Positions 51,822 through 59,413 of a stretch of 64,000 nucleotides of DNA are shown one piece after another. Source of the DNA: Candidatus Nitrosopelagicus sp. GTDB lineage: Archaea > Thermoproteota > Nitrososphaeria > Nitrososphaerales > Nitrosopumilaceae. The notes under the pieces were generated by a model. The model was given only the letters and a program-made list of their open reading frames with translations, searched no databases and had not been told where the DNA came from. Numbering within the stretch: position 1 is the stretch's first letter; each line of letters starts with the position of its first letter. The translations under genes were made by a program, and so were the position numbers. The stretch is taken from positions 105,233 to 169,232 of the forward strand of contig JAOMBO010000002.1 of NCBI GenBank assembly GCA_028344575.1, given 5' to 3'.

Positions 51822-51909
51822 GTTGCCTTTTCTAATTTTTTTAAAATGAGAATTCATATTCATACTAATTTTATTTTATTTTATTATACAATCTAGTTTA
51901 TCATTAGAA

Positions 51910-53265
51910 ATGAAGGTGTCTGGGAGCGATCCTATCGATCTGAGAAGAGTCAACAAGAACGATCAGTCTTGTGAAGTTTTTCAAAAAGATCAGTTGAACT
52001 GTTGTTTTGAAATACAATATGATCTCAACATGAGTACAACCACAATCGATCCAATTGACCGTCTTTTAGATGCAGCCCAAAATGGCAAAACTCTAATCAA
52101 AAATAGAGACGTACTTCACTTTACATTCATGCCTAATCAGATACTTCACAGGGACCCTGAGCAGGAAAAAATCACTCAATCTTTACTTCCAATTTTAATG
52201 GAATCAAGACCATCAAACTTACTGGTGTATGGCAAGCCTGGAACAGGCAAGACCTTAGTAATCAAAAAAGTACTCTCAAAAATTCAAAAAAGGGTTGAAG
52301 AGGGATCATTTCCAATTAAACTAGCATATACAAACGCAAAACAAGAGACAACCCTATACGGACTATTGGTCTCCTTTGGAAGACAATTGGGCCTAGGAAG
52401 TCAAAAAACCAACGATGAGAAGATGTGGCTTCCAAGTACAGGCCTATCAATAAGCGAAGTATTCAACAGAATTCTCTACGTTTTAGACAAGAACGAAACA
52501 AACGCAGTATTCGTAATTGATGAGATTGATTACTTGGCAGAATTAATCCAAAAAACAGGCAAAGATGTTCTTTATCAAATTACCAGAGCAAACGAGCGAT
52601 TAACCACAGGCTCATTAACACTAATTGGTGTGTCAAATGACCTCACCTTCAAAGAAAGACTAGACCCACGTGTAATCAGCAGTTTGAGTGAGGAAGAAGT
52701 CATATTCACAAATTACAATCTACCACAAATCAAAGAGATATTGGATGCTCGAATTGAGGTGGCATTTGAACAAAACATAGTCTCAGATGCAGCATTAAAT
52801 CTCTGTTCTGCTATGGCTGGAAGGGAATCAGGAGACGCTAGACGTGCATTAGACCTTCTTCGAGTAGCAGCCGAGATAGCAGAAAGAACCCAAATGCCAA
52901 CTGTCTCAGAAGATCACATCAGAATGGCAGCAGAAAAGATTGAGGAAAACAAAGAGGTTGTAGCACTTCGCTCCTACCCATTACATGAAAAGTTACTAAT
53001 CTTAGCAATTATGAAATCATCAGAGATATCCACAGGAGAAGTATATTCAACATACAAAAATCTCTGTAAAGATATTCGCCAAAAAGAGCTCACTCAAAGA
53101 AGAGTCACTCAAATGCTCAGTGAGATAGAAATGTCAGGAATCATTGCTGGCAGAATCGTCCACCAAGGAACACACGGAAACACAAAGAAATTTAGAATTA
53201 CGGTCTCACCAGATATGGTAAAAACTACCTTCAAAGATGAGATGCTACTACAAGATATTCTCTAA
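51910..53265 (+). CDS. cdc6: Origin recognition/initiator protein Orc1/Cdc6
   Basis: A 451-residue AAA+ initiator. Walker A is GKPGTGKT, Walker B is VFVIDEIDYL, with sensor-1 and the arginine region following. A C-terminal winged helix is at about residues 365-450. It binds ORB sequences and loads MCM. The ATG at 52030 (MSTTTIDPIDRLL) is an equally good start and would remove 40 atypical residues; if correct, the gene-free origin extends to 52029. Its end overlaps PolD DP1 by 4 bases. Confidence 0.95.
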   Translation: MKVSGSDPIDLRRVNKNDQSCEVFQKDQLNCCFEIQYDLNMSTTTIDPIDRLLDAAQNGKTLIKNRDVLHFTFMPNQILHRDPEQEKITQSLLPILMESRPSNLLVYGKPGTGKTLVIKKVLSKIQKRVEEGSFPIKLAYTNAKQETTLYGLLVSFGRQLGLGSQKTNDEKMWLPSTGLSISEVFNRILYVLDKNETNAVFVIDEIDYLAELIQKTGKDVLYQITRANERLTTGSLTLIGVSNDLTFKERLDPRVISSLSEEEVIFTNYNLPQIKEILDARIEVAFEQNIVSDAALNLCSAMAGRESGDARRALDLLRVAAEIAERTQMPTVSEDHIRMAAEKIEENKEVVALRSYPLHEKLLILAIMKSSEISTGEVYSTYKNLCKDIRQKELTQRRVTQMLSEIEMSGIIAGRIVHQGTHGNTKKFRITVSPDMVKTTFKDEMLLQDIL

Positions 53266-54737
53266 CTGAGTTGTTGTGGCTCGGCATGTTTTGGTTCAAT
53301 AAAGTCTGACTCTTGAACACGAAAGTCCTTTTGGTAAACCTTCATTGTTTGTAGATTTACAATAATGGCCATTCCTGGGGTAGGTGTAATTCCAACACTT
53401 TCTTGGAAATCTGTCTGTCTTTGCCAAGCACCAGAATTGACTATCAAGACTCCTTTGTACATATCAAGACCCACAAAATGGACATGTCCAGAATGGAAGA
53501 TATCTGGAATATCATCAATTACCATCATATCTTCTGTTTCTGGTGCAATTGGGGTTCTACTTCCATAAATCGGGCTCATATGTCTGGCTTTAAGAAAATG
53601 TCTCATCACAGCAGCTGGCTTGTCATAACTAACTCCAGGTGTGGTTCTGACTACATCATCTATTGATTGACCATGATACATCAAAACCTTAACTCCATTT
53701 AGTGAAACCATTGATGGATTTCCTAACATGAAGAAATTTTCCCTATCCCATAATTGAGAATTGTACATCTTTGGGATTGCAGGTTGTGGAAGAGCCTTTC
53801 TTCCCGCATCATGGTTTCCAGATATCAAAAAGACCTTGATGTGTTTTGGTATCATATCTAAAACCTCAAACGTTTTTTGTAATTGCCCTTCTGTTGTTGT
53901 TTGATTTAGTATCTTTTCTTGACCCGGGAAAACACCAACTCCATCAATCAAGTCTCCTCCCACAACGACAAATCTTATCTTCCTAGCTATTGGGTCTGCA
54001 CTTGAAACCCATTTGATAAATTCTGATAACTCTTCTTCCATGAAGAATTTACTTCCAACATGCAAATCTGATAAAAATACAGCATAAGTCTCAGTTTTTG
54101 AGCGATTTGTGGTATGTTCTGGTATGTCTGGGAGAAGAATCTCTTTTGCAAAAAATCCACCATTTTTGGCAGGAACTATCTTAAACATTGCAAATTGGTC
54201 CATGAGCAAAGTATCTGCGGTATCTTTCAAGTCTCCTTCGAAGACTACTATCTCCATTGAACTGGTAGGGTCTTCTAGAGTGATTTTTGTGATGTTTCTA
54301 TCTGATTTTCTATCTGAAACTAACCCCCATACGAATAATTCATCATCATTTTTTGTGATTGATTTGACAGATTCGATATCTTTGACCTTTTTTGATTCTG
54401 GTCTATCAGACATTATCTGTTTTAATTTGTTAAATCTACTAGCAAACAATTTTCCATATCCTTCAACACCTTCTGCAGATGTTATTTTACTAGTAGGGTC
54501 TGATAAAATCTCAAATTCTACCTGGTGTTCCTCATCATCTTTTATTCCTAGATAAATCTCAAAATCTTCTTCATTTATCAAAAACTGCTTTTGTTTTGTC
54601 TTTTCTTTAACTACATCTTTGATAATCTGAGCCAATTCCTTAACGTCAATTTTATGTAGAATATCTAGTGCATCGGGATGAATCTGAAATCCTTTATTCA
54701 ATGCATAACTAACAGCAGAGGAAATTTCTTCGTCCAT
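53262..54737 (-). CDS. polB: DNA polymerase D small subunit DP1
   Basis: A 491-residue subunit with proofreading nuclease. An OB domain (about 130-215) precedes a calcineurin-like phosphoesterase domain, with LSDLHVGSKFF, VVGGDLIDG, SGNHDAGRK and HSGHVH motifs containing the metal ligands. It pairs with DP2 (45.4-48.8 kb). It is convergent with orc1/cdc6, overlapping by 4 bases, an arrangement unlike the cdc6-DP1-DP2 operon of Pyrococcus. Confidence 0.96.
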   Translation of the reverse strand: MDEEISSAVSYALNKGFQIHPDALDILHKIDVKELAQIIKDVVKEKTKQKQFLINEEDFEIYLGIKDDEEHQVEFEILSDPTSKITSAEGVEGYGKLFASRFNKLKQIMSDRPESKKVKDIESVKSITKNDDELFVWGLVSDRKSDRNITKITLEDPTSSMEIVVFEGDLKDTADTLLMDQFAMFKIVPAKNGGFFAKEILLPDIPEHTTNRSKTETYAVFLSDLHVGSKFFMEEELSEFIKWVSSADPIARKIRFVVVGGDLIDGVGVFPGQEKILNQTTTEGQLQKTFEVLDMIPKHIKVFLISGNHDAGRKALPQPAIPKMYNSQLWDRENFFMLGNPSMVSLNGVKVLMYHGQSIDDVVRTTPGVSYDKPAAVMRHFLKARHMSPIYGSRTPIAPETEDMMVIDDIPDIFHSGHVHFVGLDMYKGVLIVNSGAWQRQTDFQESVGITPTPGMAIIVNLQTMKVYQKDFRVQESDFIEPKHAEPQQLS

Positions 54738-54813
54738 TCCAAATAGTGATTAGAGTTTTAATTAAATCTGTTTTACAACAAAACCTCAAATATAGATCGA
54801 TTAAACGTGCACC

Positions 54814-55344
54814 ATGTTAACAATGAAACGAATAATCTTATTCTTCATTTTTACAGCAATTTTCACAGCCGTATATGGTGGCTCTGCTGTAACAAGTGAG
54901 CCTACTGAAGAAGAAATCGAGGAGGTAATGAGTTTCTTTGAAGAAATTATTGATACTATAGATGGAATTGGTATCTTTGTGCATAATACAACAATAGCAT
55001 TACCGATGTTTATTCCAGGTTTTGGTGTAGCTTGGGGATTGTTTTCAGCGTATTCAACAGGATTTGCATATTCGGCTATAGCAGCTTCAAATGCCCAAGT
55101 AGCCCAACTAAACCCGCTAGCTATTCTTTTGACACCATTTGGATTGATGGAGATGGCGTCATATTCACTTGCAATGTCACGCAGTACGTTACTTGCAAAA
55201 GATGTATTTCAAAAAAATTGGAATCAAATTAAAAGCGATAAACTGATCATTTCAATCGAAATTGGTATTGTTGTTACATTATTGTTGATTGGTGGTATTG
55301 TCGAAATGTGGATGATAGAAACTGCGCAAGGAATGAACGGATAG
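54814..55344 (+). CDS. SpoIIM-like membrane protein
   Basis: A 176-residue protein with an N-terminal signal-like helix, an acidic short arm, and three further helices (about 65-90, 106-125 and 145-168). The pattern NTTIALPMFIPGFGVAWGLF followed by NPLAILLTPFGLMEMASYSL resembles stage II sporulation protein M and its widespread archaeal relatives. Its role in archaea is not known. It diverges from DP1, with 76 bases between. Confidence 0.75.
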   Translation: MLTMKRIILFFIFTAIFTAVYGGSAVTSEPTEEEIEEVMSFFEEIIDTIDGIGIFVHNTTIALPMFIPGFGVAWGLFSAYSTGFAYSAIAASNAQVAQLNPLAILLTPFGLMEMASYSLAMSRSTLLAKDVFQKNWNQIKSDKLIISIEIGIVVTLLLIGGIVEMWMIETAQGMNG

Positions 55345-55374
55345 CATAAAATACTCATAATATCGAGAATTTGT

Positions 55375-55515
55375 ATGGCAAGCATGAAATGTGTAACATG
55401 TGGAATTGGATTTTTCTCAGCAGATGGAGGAGACAAATGTTCCAAATGTAGACCAAGTGTATCTCAAGGTACTGAGACTCACAGTGGATGCGGTTGTGGC
55501 GGGCACGACTGCTAA
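55375..55515 (+). CDS. Cys-rich zinc microprotein
   Basis: A 46-residue frame, MASMKCVTCGIGFFSADGGD followed by KCSKCRPSV and a terminal GCGCGGHDC. Two CxxC pairs spaced by about 13 residues form a zinc ribbon, and the C-terminal CGCGGHDC could bind another metal. It follows the SpoIIM-like gene by 30 bases. The C-terminus resembles a metal-delivery tail such as those of copper or nickel chaperones, which is only an impression. Confidence 0.75.
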   Translation: MASMKCVTCGIGFFSADGGDKCSKCRPSVSQGTETHSGCGCGGHDC

Positions 55516-55577
55516 CTCTTCTTTTTATCTAAATCACGTAACATTTTTAGTCATAACGAAATTCATAAAATTCAGCT

Positions 55578-56318
55578 TTGATACAAGATAAAGTTGTAGT
55601 AATTACTGGTGCATCTAGCGGAATTGGGTATTCAACTGCTAAGGCACTTGCAAAAAAAGGTGCAAAAATAGTTGCTGGAGCAAGAAGATTAGATAGATTA
55701 GAAACTTTGAAAAAAGAAATCACCGACGACGGTGGTGAAATTATTATTTGTGAAACAGATGTTACCAAAAAATCTGATTGTGATAATTTAGTTAAACAAG
55801 CAATTGAAAAGTATGGAACAGTTGATGTTCTGATAAACAATGCAGGCTTAATGCCTCTTAGTTTTGTAAAATCTCTAAAAATCGATGAATGGGATAGAAT
55901 GGTAGATGTAAACATCAAAGGTGTTCTTTATTGTACTGCAGCAGCAGTTCCTACAATGGTTGAGAAAAAATCAGGTCATATTGTAAATATTTCATCTGTA
56001 GCAGGAAGAGTTGTTTTCCCTGCTGGAAGTGTATATTGTGCTACAAAATTTGCAGTAGCTGCATTTACAGAAGGATTGAGACAAGAACTCTCTGTACGAA
56101 AAAATATTCGAGTTACCAGTATTGAACCTGGAGTTGTACAAACTGAATTAACCAATACAATTACTGAACAATCTTTACAAGCATTTGTTGATAAACATAA
56201 AGAAATGGAAGGTTTGCAAGCTGAAGATATTTCAAATGCAATTATTTTTGCACTAGAAGCACCAAATCACATGAACGTGAATGAAATTCTAATAAGACCA
56301 ACTACACAAGAAGTATAA
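55578..56318 (+). CDS. Short-chain dehydrogenase/reductase
   Basis: A 246-residue classical SDR. The cofactor motif is GASSGIG near the N-terminus, followed by NNAG at about residue 88-91, catalytic Ser in ISSVAG and YxxxK as YCATK at about 154-158. Substrate unknown. The start is TTG at 55578. Its stop abuts the convergent small gene. Confidence 0.93.
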   Translation: MIQDKVVVITGASSGIGYSTAKALAKKGAKIVAGARRLDRLETLKKEITDDGGEIIICETDVTKKSDCDNLVKQAIEKYGTVDVLINNAGLMPLSFVKSLKIDEWDRMVDVNIKGVLYCTAAAVPTMVEKKSGHIVNISSVAGRVVFPAGSVYCATKFAVAAFTEGLRQELSVRKNIRVTSIEPGVVQTELTNTITEQSLQAFVDKHKEMEGLQAEDISNAIIFALEAPNHMNVNEILIRPTTQEV

Positions 56319-56531
56319 TTATTCAGATTTAGTATCTTTTTCTCTATTCATATGTCCTAAGAGCGCCTTGATTTCCTTACCCATATTGTTAGGATCTTTT
56401 CCTAAATCCAATTTTTCAGTTATACTATCTTTTACTTGCAAATTTTCTAATTCAATTCGTCTTTTTTCTACACAGTGTAGATGATCACTGTCTGTTGCAG
56501 AAATTTTCTTACAGATAGAACATGTACCCAT
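56319..56531 (-). CDS. Small zinc-binding protein
   Basis: A 70-residue protein from the ATG at 56531 (MGTCSICKKISATDSDHLHC); an upstream ATG at 56552 adds seven residues. CSIC and HLHC form a possible four-ligand zinc site; the rest is a charged helix ending GHMNREKDTKSE. Function unknown. It lies between the SDR gene and the fusion gene. Confidence 0.72.
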   Translation of the reverse strand: MGTCSICKKISATDSDHLHCVEKRRIELENLQVKDSITEKLDLGKDPNNMGKEIKALLGHMNREKDTKSE

Positions 56532-56596
56532 ATACTCATTTTGTCTCACCACGATTTAATTATTTCATGCATGAACGGTCAAATCTCTACTGATTT

Positions 56597-57853
56597 TTAG
56601 CCTATAGAATTTATTCTCTGACTTTTCCAAATATACCAACACGCAATACTACGGTTTGGTTTCCATCTAGCTGAATATTTTTCCATAGTTTTTGGATTAG
56701 GCAGTTCTTTTAATGAAAATAAATCTCTAATTCCTTTTTGTATTCCTAAATCTCCTACTGGAAACACATCTTTTCTTTGTAAACAGAACATTAGATAGAT
56801 TTGTGCCGTCCAATTTCCAATTCCTTTGATTTTTGTTAACTCTTCAATTACTTGTTCATCTTTTAATTTCGAAATTTTTCTAAAATCAATTTCTTTCTGA
56901 ATAATCTGTTTTGATAATCCTTTAATGTAATTGATTTTTGTGCCTGAAATTCCTGTATCTTTTAATTTTTTATCACTGGTATTCATAACCTGTTCTGGAG
57001 TCGGAAATTTTTTGTAAAGTTTTAGAAATCTCTTTGTAATTGCTGTGGCAGATGCTTCTGATAATTGTTGATAGATTATTGCCTCCACAAGCGTTTGGTA
57101 CGGATTTTTTGTAATTCTCATTGTGCATGGACCAATTTTTTTTATCAATGGTTCAAGTTTTTTATCTAAATACAAAGATGAAATCTCTTTTTCATATTTA
57201 CCTGCAGTTTGTAATTTTAATCCAATAGTAATATTTTCAAAGTTTTTTGCTGTTGGATTTTTTTTGTATTCTCTAGTTAGATTAATTATCTTTAATTTTG
57301 TTGGTAACTTTATTTTTTTTTGAATAATTTTTGCCAATCCTGTTCCAATCAAAATTGCTTGCGTTGCACCTGTTACATTCGATGGTTTTCTATTAGTACT
57401 TGAACTCTCAAAATCAATAATTGTATTTTTATTTTTTCCAACAATCACATGTTTGTCTATTGTACTTAGTTCTCCATGATCTAATCCTATACTATCTAAA
57501 AGATAACATTCTCTCAAAACATTATTCAATACTAAACGAATTTCTTCTGATTTTGTTTCAGGCTTTTTTGCCCAATCAATAATTTTCTCACCTTTAATGT
57601 ACTCCATTATTAAAAAATTTTTTGAATTTTTGATAAACTTTGGACCTACGTCAATTTTATTTGCAATCTTGAGCAATTTGGCTTCATTTTTCATCATGTC
57701 ATCCATATTAGAAAATCCCATAACATTTGTTGTAGATGGATTTGGAGGTTGATTTCCTTCTGCCATATCTTTGGCTAAAGAAAGAGTAACTAGAACATAT
57801 GGAGCACCATCTGGGGCTGCATCAATTCTCATAACTACAAACTCTTTTCTCAT
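56597..57853 (-). CDS. Three-part protein: short N-terminal segment, kinase-like domain and AlkA-type DNA glycosylase
   Basis: A 418-residue protein. Residues about 1-55 (MRKEFVVMRIDAAPDGAPYV...) look like a separate small beta domain. Residues about 55-205 resemble a RIO/Bud32-like kinase lacking the P-loop and beta-3 lysine: an alpha-C-like NEAKLLKIANK, LIMEYIKGEKI, the catalytic-loop remnant LDHGELSTIDKH with Glu in place of Asp, and IIDFESSS. Residues about 220-418 are a DNA-3-methyladenine glycosylase: LVEAIIYQQLS, the HhH IKGIGNWTAQIYLMF and catalytic Asp in FPVGDLGIQKG. No frameshift is needed. It is best viewed as a natural or accidental fusion; the kinase part is probably inactive. 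Confidence 0.85.
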   Translation of the reverse strand: MRKEFVVMRIDAAPDGAPYVLVTLSLAKDMAEGNQPPNPSTTNVMGFSNMDDMMKNEAKLLKIANKIDVGPKFIKNSKNFLIMEYIKGEKIIDWAKKPETKSEEIRLVLNNVLRECYLLDSIGLDHGELSTIDKHVIVGKNKNTIIDFESSSTNRKPSNVTGATQAILIGTGLAKIIQKKIKLPTKLKIINLTREYKKNPTAKNFENITIGLKLQTAGKYEKEISSLYLDKKLEPLIKKIGPCTMRITKNPYQTLVEAIIYQQLSEASATAITKRFLKLYKKFPTPEQVMNTSDKKLKDTGISGTKINYIKGLSKQIIQKEIDFRKISKLKDEQVIEELTKIKGIGNWTAQIYLMFCLQRKDVFPVGDLGIQKGIRDLFSLKELPNPKTMEKYSARWKPNRSIACWYIWKSQRINSIG

Positions 57854-57879
57854 ATCATTTACCTGTAAAAATCCATATT

Positions 57880-59256
57880 TTAACTATTCATGTTTTTCAT
57901 TTTTTGGTCTTTAATTTCATTTAGTTCGTCTTCGAAAAAGAATTTATCCTCAAAAGCAGGTTTTAGATCGTCAAGCCATATTGCATTTTCATCATATTTT
58001 GCAAAGAATGGACGATTTACCCACTCTGGATTTCGCCCCTGAAGCATTCTCAGTACAATAACTTTGGTTCCATTTATTTCAGAAACACCATCAATCTGAA
58101 CTTTACCAGGAGTAGCAGACATACTTGGGCCTCTAACTGTTCTTCCTAATCCACTTACTTTTTGAATTGCATGTTGGAAGATTTGATGTGCTTTGACTAG
58201 CGGTATTCCAAAGTAATGTTGTGCTCCAGTATCTCTTACAACAAACATGTAATATGGAATGCAACCAAGCTCAACTTGTTTCTGCCACATTTGAGCCCAC
58301 ATATCTGCATCATCATTAATGTTAGTAAGAAGTGGAGATTGGGTTCTAATTTGAGCACCTGTCTCTCGAACATTTTTAATTGCAAGTTTAACTGCACCTG
58401 TTTTTAATTCTGCTAAATGATTGAAATGCCCCATTATTGCAAGATGAACTCCTTTTGAGTTTACTCGTCTAAATGTTTCAAGTGTTTCTTCAGCATCATC
58501 ATCAGAGATGAATTTGTATGGCCAATAAGATAAGGCCTTCGTTCCAATTCGAATTGTTTTAAGATTTGGTAAATCTGCATCTAAAATTTTATCAATATAT
58601 GTAGAGAATATTTTTGCCGGCATAATCATAGGATCTCCTCCAGTAAACAAAATATCTGAAATTTCGGGATGTTCTTTGACATATTGTGCTAAATCATCTC
58701 CTTCTTGCATCGCAAATTTCATTTCATCCATACCAACGAACTGTGGCCATCTAAAACAAAAGCTACAGTATGCATGACAAGTTTGTCCCTGACTTGGGAA
58801 AAAGAGAGTTGTTTCTTTGTATTTATGCTGCATTCCATAAAGTTTAGTTCCATCCTTTAGCATTGGCACGTTTAACTCCATTTGACCAGCTGGATGTGGA
58901 TTTAATTGTAAACGAATTTTATTTGCCATGTCTCGAAGTTCCTTTCCAGATGAATTATTTTTCAAAGTTGAGGCCATCATTTCATAATGCTCTGGTTTAA
59001 GCATACCTTTTTGCGGAAATGTTAGATTGAACATTGAATCACCTGGCACATTATCCCAGTCAATTAATTGCTCAATTACGTAATTATTTGCCTTGAAAGG
59101 TAAAACGTGCCCAACTACCTCCATTTCAAAAATTTGTTCTTCTGTGAAATTTTCAATTTGTGGAATTTTCCTTAGATTTGAAAGCGTGTATGACTTGATC
59201 TTGGGTGAAGAATCTACTGACCAGATCGATTCTTGTTGATTACTTGTTTGAGCCAT
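57880..59256 (-). CDS. Radical SAM protein, lysine 2,3-aminomutase family
   Basis: A 458-residue radical SAM enzyme. The Cys cluster is in CHAYCSFCFRWP (CxxxCxxC) at about residues 161-172, with TGGDPMIMPAKIF downstream. Lysine 2,3-aminomutases use SAM, PLP and a [4Fe-4S] cluster; the PLP lysine is likely in the GKVQIDGVS or neighbouring segment. The product may be beta-lysine (for the osmolyte N-acetyl-beta-lysine), but a partner acetyltransferase is not in the window. It diverges from MscS with an inverted repeat between them. Confidence 0.87.
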   Translation of the reverse strand: MAQTSNQQESIWSVDSSPKIKSYTLSNLRKIPQIENFTEEQIFEMEVVGHVLPFKANNYVIEQLIDWDNVPGDSMFNLTFPQKGMLKPEHYEMMASTLKNNSSGKELRDMANKIRLQLNPHPAGQMELNVPMLKDGTKLYGMQHKYKETTLFFPSQGQTCHAYCSFCFRWPQFVGMDEMKFAMQEGDDLAQYVKEHPEISDILFTGGDPMIMPAKIFSTYIDKILDADLPNLKTIRIGTKALSYWPYKFISDDDAEETLETFRRVNSKGVHLAIMGHFNHLAELKTGAVKLAIKNVRETGAQIRTQSPLLTNINDDADMWAQMWQKQVELGCIPYYMFVVRDTGAQHYFGIPLVKAHQIFQHAIQKVSGLGRTVRGPSMSATPGKVQIDGVSEINGTKVIVLRMLQGRNPEWVNRPFFAKYDENAIWLDDLKPAFEDKFFFEDELNEIKDQKMKNMNS

Positions 59257-59309
59257 TCCATAATTACAATAAATCCTCTGTTAAACTTTAGGATCTGACA
59301 TTTATGAAG

Positions 59310-59333
59310 AAATATGCCTGAAAATGCATATTT
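59310..59333. repeat. Inverted repeat in the aminomutase-MscS intergenic region
   Basis: AAATATGC and GCATATTT are perfect 8-base arms with an 8-base spacer. They lie 54 bases from the aminomutase start and 81 from the MscS start, the position of an operator shared by two divergent genes. Confidence 0.7.
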
Positions 59334-59413
59334 TTGAAAAAAATTGACAGTTTTTTTAAAACTTGACGACAAATCTACTAACTTAAGTTTAGGATTCTCA
59401 AAAAATATTAGAG

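Larger units (their letters stand above)
51437..51909. other. Probable replication origin (oriC)
   Basis: A gene-free stretch of 473 bases immediately upstream of orc1/cdc6. It contains two near-identical direct ORB-like boxes (51591-51616, 51652-51677), an inverted third box (about 51805-51821), four GTTAAC palindromes in 240 bases, and a terminal AT tract at 51830-51900 suited to unwinding. Position next to orc1/cdc6 and between the PolD genes matches known archaeal origins. Confidence 0.8.

Noticed and set aside
56597..57853. Frameshift or pseudogene in the kinase/AlkA gene
   Set aside because: The frame is open over 418 codons with both late domains intact, so a frameshift is not needed; the odd N-lobe is better described as a fusion or replacement.
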